Part shown: positions 15,201-30,200 of the stretch, piece after piece
Layout of the letters: each line of letters begins with the position of its first letter
How positions within the stretch are numbered: the first letter of the stretch is position 1
Assembly (NCBI RefSeq): GCF_905220415.1
Contig: NC_059537.1
Location: 1,116,001-1,180,000 of the forward strand
DNA length: 64,000 nucleotides
Direction: 5' to 3'
Source: Colias croceus
Taxonomy: Eukaryota; Arthropoda; Insecta; Lepidoptera; Pieridae
The notes under the pieces: generated by a model
Database searches by the model: none
What the model was told of the DNA's origin: nothing
What the model saw: the letters and a program-made list of their open reading frames with translations, nothing else
Position numbers and translations under genes: made by a program

Positions 15201-18200
15201 AGCTAGTTAGTAATATAATGCAAATAAACTTAAAGCTTTGTATCACAATGAATACTCATTACGAGTCAGAACAGACTGGCAAGCACAAAGGAACTGTATT
15301 GGCTATCTCAGTCTTAATTGTCGTGTCTCGAGCAGAATATTAAGCGAATTTAGTTGCATATTACATTTACTTTGAATATAATATGTTCTATATGTTACTT
15401 GATATAATATAAAAACTATTAGGTGTTCACTCGTTAATACGACGTTAATATGACAGAGGTGGTGGGGCAGAGTCCTGTAAAAAATGCGTAAACGTTTACA
15501 GTAAAAGGAGCCTATATTTGATGGCAAGCAGGCAAATGTTTGTTTTATACATTACTAGCGGTCCACCCCGGCTTCGCCCGTGGTACATATTTCGCAATAA
15601 AAGGTAGCCTATGTCCTTTCTCGGGTATCAAAATATCTCCATACCAAATTTCATGCAAATTGGTTCAGTAGTGTAGGCGTGATTGAGTAACAGACAGACA
15701 GACAGAGTTACTTTCGCATTTATAATATTAAGTAGGGATTATATTATTTTATACTTTATATAATTTGAATCAATATAATAATACGACAAGACTAAAACAA
15801 GTACCTACGAACATTACAAAATATAGTTTTATTTCAGCATATTCGTTACGATATTCAGTTCTGTGAACTTTTTTGGCAGAAAGCTTTGAGTTGTTACTAC
15901 ATAGTTTATGCAACTTGCAAAATGAAACTAGGTGATCTGTGTTATAACAGTTTATTTAAAAATTGTTCTTTAAAACCTCGTTAGAAAGATAACGTTTTTA
16001 ATCGTTTCTCCTAAATTGTACCTCACGGAATTAAATTCACTGTGGAGTTTGTGTTTGTTAATTTGTTACTTTCTTTTGCTATTCTCAAGTAACGGATGTT
16101 TTTCTTTCCTTTTTCGTTCGTTATAGGACAGGTGCATTTTAAATTAATTATACAGATCTCAGACCTTTAATAACTAAGATTTATTAATTCTTAAAATGAG
16201 ATTTTGATTTATATATGCGAAAGAAGGAAAGTATATAGTTATGATTAAATTCAAGAGGACATCAATGCCTATTATTTAAAAGTGAAAAGTTATAGTATCC
16301 ATATCTTCAACATAGAACCAAATTCATTAAAAAAAAATTGAAACTATACGCCTAATGCTAACTCTCTCACACACACACACACACATACACTTCACAAGTT
16401 TTTCTAACCACCTAGACCCTTTAGAAGTATCATTTCTATTCTGATCACGTTACCCATATTTTTACCCAATCCTTTAGGTTGAATCCGGGTGGTTACCATG
16501 ATGTCTTATAGCAGTATTATTTGCTACTACCGAAAGGTCGTCTACCTTTATAACGCTGTCATTTTTACACACTAGAAATAAAACTGCTTTCAGCTCGACC
16601 GGTAGTTAAATAATAGTGATGAGACGGCAATTAATTTGCCACCTGAAGGCTGAATCAGCTAGGAAATTAAGTGGAAAATTCTATCAACTTGTGTTCAATT
16701 ATGTTTAGTTAGACATTGTTAAAAAAGTGTGTGTACACGCGTTAGAAGTTATACTTCTTTGGCGTTTGGAAAAAATACTAGAATATACAACTTGAACATA
16801 GTTATCAATTTTCATACCACCTAGAACTAACTTCATGCTGTTAAATTTAGGTGTCGGTGTGCGCGCGAAAAATTCACTCTCATCATCGCACCAAAAGAAA
16901 TATAACTTCAAAAAAAAAAACAATATACGAATTATTATGAACACAATTTATTGACACACAAAAGCTTGTTAATTATATTCACCTAATAGATAAAAAATTA
17001 GTAGGTTCGTGACATCGTTGTACTTTGTTGTCAATAACATTAAAGTTTATACAAGTTATTTCTGTATCAATGATTTAAGTCCGTTTGTAAGATTTCACAT
17101 CAAAGTTATTTAAAACTAACCGCCCATCACAAAAAAAGCTCAGGAATATCGTAGCTTGCTACAAAATGAATTTTCTAAAGCCTTACAAAGTCAAGTTTCT
17201 CTTTATAAACTAAACGTGTGAAAGTACAGTATTCACGGGAAATATTATACAATCTCTTTGCAAATAAATAACCGGGATGCATTCAATCTAGGAACCACTT
17301 TGTTAATGTCAGTGGCTTGATAACATCTCCTAACTTACTAGTACTGTGGTACAAGATATTACATTATAATATAATGGGAATTGTTTTAGGAAAGAGATAT
17401 TTTTTATTGTTATATTGTCCTTTTAATATACAAAGGCTTGTTATATAAAATTTTGTGGTTATTATGCTTGTTATTGTCATTGAGATAATATTACTACGTA
17501 TGGAGGAGACACCACGAACAAAATCTGTGCGCCATTTTTTTTGCTCTAAGTTTTAAAGATTATTGTCTAGTTAGGTACTTACCGATGAAAGTTATTCCTT
17601 TGCACTTTTCCGTATTATTTGTGCAATATCGTAACACACACGAAGGCATATTTGATGCGTTTCACTTTAAAACATATCTAATAAAAAATGAGCGTGCAGT
17701 TTCGCCATATGGCGTATGTTGAGTGGAACATAAGTGATGTAGGCGGTGTCGTCTCCATATGTATAGCTCAATGGTTATTGTGCCTTTTTTTGTCTAAGCC
17801 TATAAATTATACCTATATTATATTATGCAGGCAATGTTATCTCGTTTTAATTTTATAGATATAACTAGTGGTCCGCCCCGGCTTCGCCCGTGGTACCTAC
17901 ATGTTTAAACTATCCTATCTCTCAAGGTGGATCGAACTGCACATGATGTGCGAATTTTATTATAATCTGTTAAGTGGTTTAGGAGTCCATTGTAAACAAA
18001 CATTGTGACACGAGATTTATATATATATATTAAGATTAAGATAAGATATATTCAAAGAAGTATTCCTCGTAAACTGTAAAGAAAATTCGTTATAACGAAT
18101 TTTAATCTTTATTGTATAAAAGAAATAGTATACACACAATACAATACATAAAACAGTATTTAAAGAAAATGTATTTGTAAATAGCACGAATAAAAAAGCC

Positions 18201-21200
18201 ATCGTGCCACGTACTCTGGGGACGATTATTTCAAAAAGTGTACAAATAATTAATTAGAATTTAATTCTTGAAAAGAACGAACACTTTGTTTGCACGGCCC
18301 TAGAGTTTTATTGTTTCACTGAAATGCTTAGTTGTGTCACTCAGCTCCAAATTATTTGTAAAGGACGATCAAGTCTGTTTTGTTTCAAAGTTTGGAGCAC
18401 TTTTTTAGTGAATAAAGTGATGTAAATTGACGGTTTTAAGCCGTTTATGTATTTGTGTGATAGTGGTTGATGGTATGTGTGGTTAATTTAATTTTACACA
18501 TGTAGCATTGGTGAAACTAGAGCAGAAATTATGTCGTGATGATACAAATAACAAACACTATTACAACATAATTCAATGTAATTTTAGATCAATAAAATTT
18601 ATTCGTGTAAATAATTATCTCTTTTTTATAAATGTATCTTATATTTAGGTATAAGAGTGATAGTGTTAATCATGTTTCAAATTTTATTGTATCCAGATTG
18701 TGCTCTTTTTATGTTACATCACTAATACCTAATGTTCCGATAATGCTATGCTAACAATTGTATGTACCTGTTTATTCTCCAAATAAATAAATAATAGAGT
18801 GTTCTAAGAGAGAAATGTATTGAACATAGAAATAAATAAAGAAAAGTGGCTTGATAGGAAAATGCCAATTTTAAGCTGAATTCCCTTGAAAGGAGCTTAT
18901 CCTAGATATATCACGATGTTGCCTTATATTGTGAAGTGAAATAAAACAATGCACGATTTTATAAAGATCTTAATCTTAGTTTCACCTGAAAGATTTTAAA
19001 ATATCCCTAAAGAGACACTAATCCTATTTATATTATAAATGCGAAAGTTTGTTTGCATGTAACTCCTTCACGCAAAAACTGTTGAACAGATTTTCATTAA
19101 ATTTAGGCACACACATAGAGAGTAACTTGGATAACACATAATATGATAGTTTTTACTTTTTATCCCGAAATCATACGGGAACAATGCCGGTTTTCATTTG
19201 GATACGCGGGCGATGCTGCAGGGAAAAGCTAGTTAAAATATATATCTATACATATAATAAATCTGTAGAAGGGTCAATTCTGTACATTGAAAATATTGAA
19301 AAAATAACTAGCAGGGGGTGTTACTGGATCGATACCAAACCCAAATATGTGATTAAAAAAATTTTTGTCTGTCTGTCTGTCTGTCTGTCTGTATGTGAAG
19401 ACATCACGTGAAAACTACCGGTTCGATTTCGATGAAACTTGGTATAATTATACCTTATTATCCTGGGCGTAAAATAGGATACTTTTTATCCTGGAAAAAT
19501 ACGTAGAAAAAAAATAATCTCAATTTTTCAGTTATCCATAGACGTTGTTCTGTAGTAGGTACCGCGAACACACGTTGCGTATTATTATAGACCTAGCCGT
19601 ATTTGGGTCCAATAGATATTTATAAGATGTCATTGTCCGAGTTACTCAAAATGGAGAAATAAACCATCCACGCAAAGACCGACATCCGCGCGGACGGAGT
19701 CGCGGGCGGAAGCTAGTATATATTAAAAGCAATTACCAGAAAGAGAGTATAAAATAATTTAGTTTTAATAAACATGTCTAAAACACTTATTCGTACCTGT
19801 CCGTACAATTCACGAGTATCTACTTAATTAACAGAAAAAGAAAAATTTTCAACGCAAAAGAGCAATTTAAAACAATTAATGTATAATTGAGTAATTGTCG
19901 GGAGCCAAAATTAATTAGAAGCTTCGAGACAAGTTTTTATGAGTCATGTTGGGAGTGTAACGTCAAAATAGAATTCTCGTAGGCTTGCTTTGTTTCGGTT
20001 TTTAATGAAATAGGTTATTAAAGATATTATTCGTCTTGATGTTAATGTGTATAATTAGATTCAAAATTAAACTAAATGGGTTTTACGCGTCGCGAAATAC
20101 CTGTTATTTGTGTTAATTTTGTGAGGCAAATTTTTGTCTGTATGTCCGGGTTAAACTCAAATAAGTACTGCATGTATTTACTTCGAATTTTACATGAAAA
20201 TGGACATAAACTGGACGGGTCAACATAATATAGGCATAATATACCTATTTATCATCACGCCACAGGAGACAATATTATAAGACCAATAGATGCGGAGCAA
20301 TGCGGGTAAAACCGTGGGGCACAGCTAGTAAATAATAATCCTATTTTTTAACAATAAACATACTTTTTAAAAGCTTCCACACAATGTTGTAGATACTTAA
20401 AGATACTCAATTCAAATACCTTTACAGAAACAGAATAGGCAGGCCAAACTTATTCCAATATATAAAAGTTCTTCAAATAAAAGAATATTGTTTCTAAACT
20501 GAATATCGAGCCTGTTCATATGAAATTTGAAATGTTCTTTGAAATAGACATTGTTTTATGTATTTGAAACTATTGTGTAACTTTGTTCAGTAGTTTTATT
20601 TATTTTTAGTTTAGTCTGCATTTTGAGTTCTATTTTCAACTAGCTTCAGATCATGGTACGCGGATAAGAATAATATATCGCAATCTGTACTAGCCAGAAA
20701 TAAAGTGAAATTTTAGAAATTTCATATCATTAATGCATTAGTACTTTTTGAAGTGGAACTTCTTTAGGCGCGTTGAGAGTAAAATTTCACGGTCGCGTCA
20801 TGGAGATGATTTTAGTATCTTTTTATCTTGACAAAGATGTTTCACTTCTGACACGTGTGCTCGGTACACACGCTCTTTTTTATCCTTAAATAGACTTAAT
20901 AATTTACATTTTTTAGTGTTAAGCCTTTCTCCATTCATTTCATACTACATAACGAGTCGAGCTTTTTCAAACAAAGTACAGTTCAAAAATTTGTCAACAG
21001 AATATCCGTAATCTTCCAAGTACGGTCAGCAAAAGCGGTCAAGATATCAGACATGTACCTACTGCGTCGCATTGGTGTGATTGTTGGCGTGGCGTGCGTT
21101 CTGCTGTCCATACGAACGCTGGTCGCGCCGCCTGCGGTGATAGTTGGCAGAACTAAGGAGGATCTCAAGGCGTACCTCTGTAATACAGATTGGTGGGACC

Positions 21201-24200
21201 ACTCTTTTACTACACGTAAGTAATCCTAGTAATATTTAGCGAAAGTTTGTATGTTTGCTTTTTACTCCTTCACGCAAAAACTGTTGAATAAATTTTCATG
21301 AAATTTCGCATACACCGTGAGTCATTAACACATGGGATATTTTTAGTTTTTCTTCGACGAGGCGAAGCTGAGAAAAAAAAGCTACTTGTATTATCTGTAA
21401 ACATTTATTTTATCATTGAAATAATTTTAAGCTCCAATATAAGCTTACAAGTTAGTACATAATATTAATGTTGTGCACATTCAAAGAAAATCATTGCATC
21501 ATAAATGTAGCATAAAGGTGGACTTCCGACCACCGCGGCTCCGGCGTCACTAACGCAGCGACAGTGACGCGGCGACAGAGCGATAGTATTATACAGTACG
21601 GAAATGTATGATGGAACGTTCGAGCGCAGCGTCACTGTCGCAGCGACAGTAACGCTGCGTCAGTGTCGCGCGGCCGTAGCGGCCGTGCTATGCTCGCGCA
21701 AGCACTGTCGCGTGGCAGGCTGCAAAAGCACGTTGTTTTTAGGTTATTATCGAGTTATTTTCGAAAGAATATCTAAAAAATGGACGTTAGTAACATATTT
21801 ACGCACATTACGCACATTACATGCAATTTTGTACGATTTAAGTGAAACGGGCTACAAAAACCAGCCTAAAAAGGATTCTATATTATTTATTTCTATATAA
21901 CTATATTATTTATTCTATCTATATGACTCTAATAATATTTTTTTAATTTTTCGGTTCATTCCTACTGTACCGCACAACCGTCAGGTATGGACTAATAACT
22001 GTGACTGACGCCGGAGTCGCGCTGCTCGGAAGCCAATCTGCGTCTAAGCCGCTGCGACAGTGACGCAGCGGCTTAGACGCTGCGGCCGTTGCGATAGAGC
22101 CGCGCTGGTCGGAAGTCCACCTTTCTGAAATACGTTTTCCTTCGCAAGATATAGAGTTGATGATCAAAAGTACTAAAACACTAATAATTTGATTGATACA
22201 TGAAAAGGTACAGCCACACTTGCATGTTGAAAGCGAATTTGCAAGGTCCATACAAACAGGGTGCTTCTGGAAAAGCCTTTCGCAGAAGCTATAAGTCTAA
22301 CACTGGATCCCACTTGCTTTGATATTGATCAAATATAGTGTTGATTGCTCTCCAGGTATCAATGATATACGCCTTCAAACAGATTGGATTGGGATGAAGA
22401 GAAATGTTAGCTTGACATAAACTGATGATATTTGCACAGAAGAACAATACAGTTACAATAATTAAACACAAGAAATTACCTTAATTAGATCGAAATGCAT
22501 TAGCATGTGTTAGGCTGGTTGCAGAGCTTGACCGACCATCTGTGCGTACCGTCGGTCCTGACGATACGCACCAACAATGTGTATGACTATGATACTAATA
22601 CGCATGACAATACGCGTGCGTATGGTCGGTCTAGCTATTGATATATTAAGAAGAGCTGGAACGTCAACACATTTACACATTGCACATGTTAGGCCGGATG
22701 ATACTGACACAAAATTTCGGGTCATTTGTAACAGGATGGCGGTCTAGAAGGGTCTTAGTACGCAATGACAAAAAGAAAAATGATGGTCAGAACGCTGGTA
22801 CCGGCGGACTACATCTTTTTTATGGGCTATCGGTAAATTCTAAAATTTTTGTGTTACAAATCGTTTGACTTTCGCTATTTATACGACGAGTTCGACTAAC
22901 GCCCACGCGACTAGTCAGCCGGTACCAGCGTTCTGACCATCATTTTTCTTTTAGTCATTGCGTAATAAGACCTCTGTAGAACCGCCATTCTGTTACAAAT
23001 GACCCGAAATTTTGTGTCAGTATCTCCCGGCCTATGTATGTGTCATATTTTGCAATTGTTTATAAATACAGGGTGATGTAATTGGTGTAGTACGAATATC
23101 TAAAAATCTATGAAGAATTTTGTGATACAGTAAATGGAAGAATTATAGACTATTTTACAGTATTTAATAAAATCATTTAATTTTTTGTTCATTTTCATTA
23201 CAAATGTCAATTTTTCTCACCAAGGTGGAAATTTGGATGATAAGGATCTTGTTAGAAAAATATAAATTTTGACTAAAATCGTCATTTTTTTTTTCAAAAA
23301 TCAAATTACTAATTAATAATCAGAGTTATCACATTATTAAAAAAAATAAGCCAAACTATACACAATTTTTACTTGATGCAATCCTCAAAGATCATGGACA
23401 TAGTGTATTGCGCCTTCCACCATACCATCCAGAACTCAACCCAATAGAGTTACTATGGGGCATAATTAAAGGAAAAGTAGCATCACAAAATGTGAACTTT
23501 AACTTGAAAACTGTGGAAGAATTATTTAGAAAGGAAGCAAATGCCATATTAAGTAGTCTGGATATGTTTAGTGACGTTTGGAGAAAGACGCGAGAACATG
23601 AGGAAAAATATATTCAATTAGAACCAAAAGTAGATAATTACACTGACTCATTTACTGACGGCGAGTTCTTCGAGCGATGAAAGTTTCAGTGAAGTAGAAG
23701 ATTACGATTAGGTATGATTAAATAGATTCTTCTTCTTCTCTATAGATACTGCTCTCTGAATTGGTGGTAAATGTTAAAACTGTTAAACTGCTAAGACGAT
23801 TCAAAAGTGCTTCTAGAAGAAGTCTAATTGTATAAATGTTTGAGTTTGAGTTTAAAACCAATAGTGTGAAAATTATACAATAAACATGTAACACATATTT
23901 GTTAGCGCGTATTGTTAGATATTACGTACTTACTACAAATATAATATTTCTTAGATATCTTTACTCGACTAAAGTCAGGACAAGACTGCTCCGCAACTGC
24001 AGAAGACGTCCGTTATTTAAATCATTATCAAAACAACCATCCGTGTGTTGGGAGTGAGCGCACGTGTTATTTGTATTGTTTTTATGACCTGAAATTTAAT
24101 TATTATTTGATAATTGAATGATTATTAATACTTTTATCCAATTGATTATTATTAGAATAAATAATTAACTTCATGAATTGATTTACTTTTAAAGTATAAT

Positions 24201-27200
24201 TTCACAGGTAAATTATGAGAGCTTTCATAATTATATTTGCATAATATATTTATCTACAACGCACCCATTTTACAATTCAAGTCTAAAATGAAACTAGAGT
24301 CGCATTTATTTTTGAACATACTGTAAGTGAAATTGCATAAGTGTGAGTACTGTGAACATGCCAGCTTTCCTTAATTGACCGATATATATGAACGGTGTTA
24401 TGAATTTCCATACATATGACTAGCGCGACTGACGTACGCACTGACGGTCGGTGAAGCTCTGCAACCGGCCTAAAATACATATTATATAATTCAAACGCCT
24501 GGTAGTATGTCTGATAATTATGCAAGTTATTGTTTGAATTGTTAATGTATACTTAGACCGAAAACCTTAGAGGTGTTAGTTTTTTATCTGCATCAAAGAA
24601 TTTGGTAATTTTTATCTCGGCTAAAAGCGATCAAAACCCGGGCGAGTAGCTTGTGAAGTATACCTATTCGCAAAATGTGTAATGTCCTGTATAATGTATT
24701 TGTTGACGAAAATAATAAATGTTTTTCTCTCATCATTCTTATCAACTACGTGAGAGGAATACGAAGTTAAAATTGGATATAATCTTTAATAAAACGACAT
24801 CGCGGTCAGAACGAACATATTTTGTGAATTTGTGTTTTTGACAACACGCGATAAGAGTCGCGCCAAGTTTGCTCAAAATTTGTTAAAATTTCACCGTATT
24901 TCGCACTGAACGTTGTATTTTATGTACTTGACGGTTTATCGTTACGCTCTTGTAAATTTAACCTTAAATTGTGACGAGTATTTTCATTTAATATCGTAAA
25001 AAAGAAACTTATGAGAATATAAATGGAAATTTAAACACGGAGAAACTATTTAGTAGTTTGTGCTTTATCATTTTTATATCATAGAAGAATTCGTATGCGA
25101 TTTATTATTACTTATATACCTACCAGATAGATCTACCTATAAGGAATTTAAAAAAAAGCTACATATTATAGGACACCTCAATCTAGATGACTGGCACCTA
25201 CATACATAATATACATAATTTTGAACAGAGAGCTCCTGAGTTCGATGCTCGGTAAAAGAAATGAACAATATAAGTAGGTATCAAGAAATCTTCTTGTCTG
25301 CAAAGGAGATATAAATAAATTATATGGAATAATTACATATTATGTTTCAGATGTGAAATGATTACATATGATTTGCCCCGTGATACTTCACCTAATCTAA
25401 ACTTAGAATAACCCTATAAATAATAACTAGCTATAACTGTATGTTCTGCAGTGGAGGTGATATTCCTAATGTGGGGGATCCGTCTTTGCATCATGGTGAG
25501 GAAAGCGCCCTCGGAGTTCAACGAGAGCCGCTTCATATCCATGGCCATTTACAACGAGTTCCTGCTATCTGTATTTCTTAATATATCTATGTGAGTATAT
25601 TACTATTTTTATTCATTACTAGCTGCGCCCCGCGGTTCCGCCGCGCGTGTGAGTTTAATTATAATGTCCCTGTGGAAATATCGGTATAAAAAATAAGCCC
25701 AAGTTACTCCTTATAACAACAGCTATCTGTCAGTGAAAGTCCCGTCAAAATTGGTCCAGCCGTTCCTGAGATTAGCCGGAACTATGTGTTTATAATTTCA
25801 TTGAAACAAACAATTATACTATACTAGCTTTCCACCCGCAGCTTCGCCCGCGCAGTCAAAGAAAAACCCGCATAGTTCCCGTTCCCGTGGGATTTCCTGG
25901 ATAAAACCTATCCTATTTCCCGGGGTAAAAAGTAGCCTATGTCCTTTCTCGGGTATCAAAATATCTTTATACCAAATTTCATTCAAATTGGGTCAGTAGA
26001 TAAGGCGTGATTGAGTAACAGACAGACAGAGTTACTTTCGCATTTATAATATTAGTATGGATTAATGACAATGATTGCAAATGCATTTTTTTTATTAAAT
26101 AATGTCAATACACCTATCTTAATCTACAAATGTTTTGTGTAAGACGCAATTTTTTATAATATGCTATGTGTACCTAATAAAACAGAACATTTTAATTATC
26201 AATCGTATTAAATATCATCCAATTTCAAAGAGATTACTGGATAGACTTGTTTTAAAATTCATGAACCTTCGGTACCTTGTTGCCTTGTAATTATTAGGTA
26301 CATCATAATAAAATATATTTTATTTCTTTACTTTTTTGTGTAATATCTTCCAACAATCTATGTATTCTTTATGAGTAGGGTGCGGAAAAATCTGAAAATA
26401 AACGGAATTTTAGATATTTTTTTTTAATACAGGCACAACTACTTCCTCTAAATGTTCTTTTGTTTATATATTATAGTTGTTAATAGTATATATCGTGATG
26501 ATAACATATTTGTTTTATAAAATATTTACCTGCATTCAAATTCTCAACATTATAATATGCCGGTAAAATTAAATCTTAATATATATAAATCTCGTGTCAC
26601 AATGTTTGTCCTCAATGGACTCCTAAACCACTTAACCGATTATAATAAAATTCGCACACCATGTGCAGTTCAATCCAACTTGAGAGATAGGATAGTTTAA
26701 ATCTCAAATCGTTTAAAGCGGGCGAAGCCGCGGGCGTTAAGCTAGTATAATATAAGTAGTATAGTATCTATCTAACCTAAGATCTAAAAGTAATTAGAAT
26801 AAATAAGAAGTATTTATACTTAAAGAATTATACTTAGAGAAAATCTTATTATTGTTCGTCAATTTGTGAAATTATCGCTAAGAAGAAAATTATTTCACAA
26901 ACAAGCTTTTTATTCCTAAGTGATAAAAGCCCATTATTCCCATAGCATTTGTTATTTAATATCTACGAGTATAATAAGAGTATTCATTATTTTAAAAGCT
27001 CGCATCCCTAAATTTACTTGAAAAACCCAGTTGTCAAGCAACTGTCGTATTACTGGATCAAAATTATTTATAGTACTGCTATGAATCAGCCGCCGCCGAC
27101 AGTTCGCTAATTACAAACCAAAATATTTAGTTTAATTGCTTCGCTATGAGCTCAGTACTAAATCAATTATAATCAAAATGTCTAGAGTTAACATGAACGT

Positions 27201-30200
27201 GTTTCATTTATCTTTACTTTATTCACATCTCAATTGCTTTAGGGTGCCTTTCCACAAGAGATATGCTAGGCTGCTCTGGATGCGTTTGTTGTCATATTAA
27301 TTAATGCACATAATATCGTAGCATTGGTGGAAACGGTCACATAGTTTTATAACATAGGTGAAGTCACATAGTTTTATAACATAGGTAGATGAATACGGCT
27401 ACTAGCTGCGCTCCGCGGTTTCATCCGCGTGGCACCGCTCCTGTTGGTCTAAGCGTGATGATAGCCAAGATGATAGCCAAGCCGAGAGATAGATCGAAGA
27501 TGATAGATAGCCTTTAGCCTTTCTCGATGAATGGGCTATTTAACACCGAAATAATATTTCAAATCGGACTCGGATAATACTAATATTATATAGGTACCTA
27601 TAGATTAAATTTTCGTAGCAACTAGCATAGCTATATAGCACATCTTGATGGAAAGGCTCCCTAATCAGCGAAGGAACACATAGCGAGGCGTTTCAAATAA
27701 CCAAAAAGTTTGACATGTGACATCTGTCAACCCGCACTTAGCCAGCTTGGTAGATTATAGCCAAAACCTTCTACGGTCTAGTGATCATAATGAATTGCTT
27801 TTCTATAAGCCTAGCTTTTATTTAATACGTCGAGACAATTGCAAATGGGCCGCCGATTTAATTTCAATTTTATTTCACTCGAAAATATCCGAGTTAATTT
27901 TGAGAATGGCTGAGAATTTCACAGGATTAGACCGGGCTTTGGAATGTAGATTTACGAAAATTAGACTCGTATTGTTATTAAATGGGTGTTATGGAGATTA
28001 TAAAAGTATTATGTGATTTCGAGGTTGGGCCGCGGTTTGGACGCGGTTTTTGACAATAGTAAATGTTACAATTTGATATGCTTTATTTTAGAATTTGATA
28101 TACAGTGTTATATTATATTTTAAAATTAATTAAATGTAACAATTAGACGGACAAAAAATGCTGTTTTCTTGTTTCATGTAATGTTAAGTTTTGAAAGCCC
28201 GCGACTTCGCCCGCGTTTTCAAAGAAAAACCCGCATAGTTCCCGTACACGTGGGGTTTCCGGGATCAAACCTATCCTATATCGTGTTAATCCAAGGTACC
28301 CTCTATATTTGTGCTAAACATGTAATCGGTTCTGTAGTATTTGCGTGAAAGAGTAACAAACATAATATATACACATACACAATACACAATATACATCCAT
28401 CATCACAAACTTTTTATTATATTAGTAGGATAGGATAATAGTTTGCACTTTGATTTATATGCACAATTTTGCAATAACGCAAACTAATGCACATGTATCA
28501 AGTATTTGCTTATTGCAATACAGATCAAAGCATTTCTCTTAAAGTTTGTATCGATTCATCATAAACTAAAGTTCTGACGTAAATTACTGCATTGTAGAGA
28601 TAGTTTGGAAAATCCAAAAGTGCACGCCTCATAATCTCATCCTTTACAATAAAATTGATTATTTATAAAGAGTACACTATAAATATAAAAAAGAAATAAA
28701 ATAAAACAGTTGGAAAAGTAAAGAAAGCGGTACCGTAATAATTGAACTATTTTTCTTGTGGCCCCACCTATATGTGAAACTGCGCAGGTATAAGGGACTG
28801 ACTACCAACTTATTTTTTTAAACCTTGGCTTATAGTATAAAGAATCGAGTTTATAATGGTGAATTTTGAGTACACTATAAATATAAAAAAAAAAAATTAT
28901 GGAGAACAGTCGATATTTTTTTTTGTTTATTTAATAACAATTAAACCACATCGAATCAGACCCTGAAAAATGAAAGGGTTCTATTCCTGAGCATACTCAA
29001 GCGTAAGAGAAAAAAAAAGACTCGATTAGTAAAGTATTTCGGTCGCTATCGTGTTAACAAGAAAATCCTCCGCACATACAGACACACGGACGTCCAAGAC
29101 AGAACTTTTTTAAACTGTTTTTTAACTAGTTTAAATAACAAAAATGACATCAAAAATATCATGAATGTTAAAAATAGTGTTTTTTCTTAATATGTGTGTG
29201 TATGTATTATCTTACAAGTGCAATGTATGATACATAAAGACATTTTAAGTTTGAAAAATCAGATGTTTTGCGCGAAGTGACAGTAGTACCCACCTCAACG
29301 CTTCGCTTATGAGGCGTGCAATGATATCTATATTATGTAGGAACATAAATTACGTAAGCGACTTTTTTTAATTTAATCGCGTTTTGTAGAATGAGAATAA
29401 TTTATACAAGTGATAACTGCGTTAAAAACAACCGACTTCAAACTTGCACTTGCAAAAATGCCCATAAAATAAAAACTACTGGGCCTATCCGAATAAAATT
29501 TTTATGGGACCAATTCGACACCGAACAAAAAAAGAATCACGTAAATCGGTTCAAAAACCTCGGAGTAATCGTACATACATAAAAAAAACATACCGGCCGA
29601 ATTGATAGCCTCCTCCTTTTTTTGAAGTCGGTTAAAAATTGAACAAACCGTTCAAATTATGGAATAATTGCCATTTACAATTTAGAAATAGATTTCAACT
29701 GAAATGTGAAAAAAAGGAAATAATATATGGCCATGCAAATGTAAATTGTTGGAGACGTCGGATTAAATTAATATAATGCATAAATCCTATATTTTACTGC
29801 TTAAATAAAACATGGCAAATTAAATTGCATCTATACTTAATACTATATAATTACGTATATAAAGAGTCTGCGAGTTTGTGACGTTTTAGAGGGTAATCTC
29901 TGGATCTACTGAACAAATTATTTTACATATAGAAAGCCGCGTAGTCTGTGAATGTATTTTTTTTTTCTCGGAAAACCCGGACAGAGCCGGGACGAGAGAC
30001 TAGATTATGATAAAGGAATATAGAATATTTAAAGTATCATTATATTTTACGTCTATAAAATGTCTAGCTTAATATCTAAGCTACCTAAAATATCTGGAGC
30101 ACGATATCAAAATTCCAAGAAAGTCTACCGTTAACCAAAACTAATATTGGAGACAGGCGAAGTTTACAAGGCTCAAAAGGCTGATGCATGCTATAACGCT

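Larger units (their letters stand above)
13105..21000 (+). other. GPCR intron d-e (7.9 kb): repeats only
   Basis: It contains a MITE-like pair of inverted ends (14748-15139), Helitron-like copies (15130, 15554, 17868, 19021, 19240, 20250), a CA microsatellite (16363), an inverted-end element (17495) and a gtgaaacttc MITE (20748). I see nothing recognisable in 13105-14740, 15740-16360, 16400-17490 and 18045-19020. Confidence 0.6.
22513..24470 (+). mobile_element. TA-flanked 1.96 kb element with DDE transposase relic
   Basis: Left GGCTGGTTGCAGAGCTT and the right end reversed, GGCCGGTTGCAGAGCTT, are inverted repeats that extend to about 38 bases; both are flanked by TA (22511, 24471). Holds a nested MITE (22692-23032) and a transposase C-terminus (23348-23680). 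Confidence 0.62.

Noticed and set aside
19369..19392. CTGT tract as a CRISPR-like or regulatory array
   Set aside because: A simple microsatellite inside a Helitron-like family; the reverse copy at 49708 has it too.
27717..28016. 99-codon plus-strand frame
   Set aside because: It follows a transposon end, has no family motif and no clear splice partners. Could be an old fragment, but nothing supports it.
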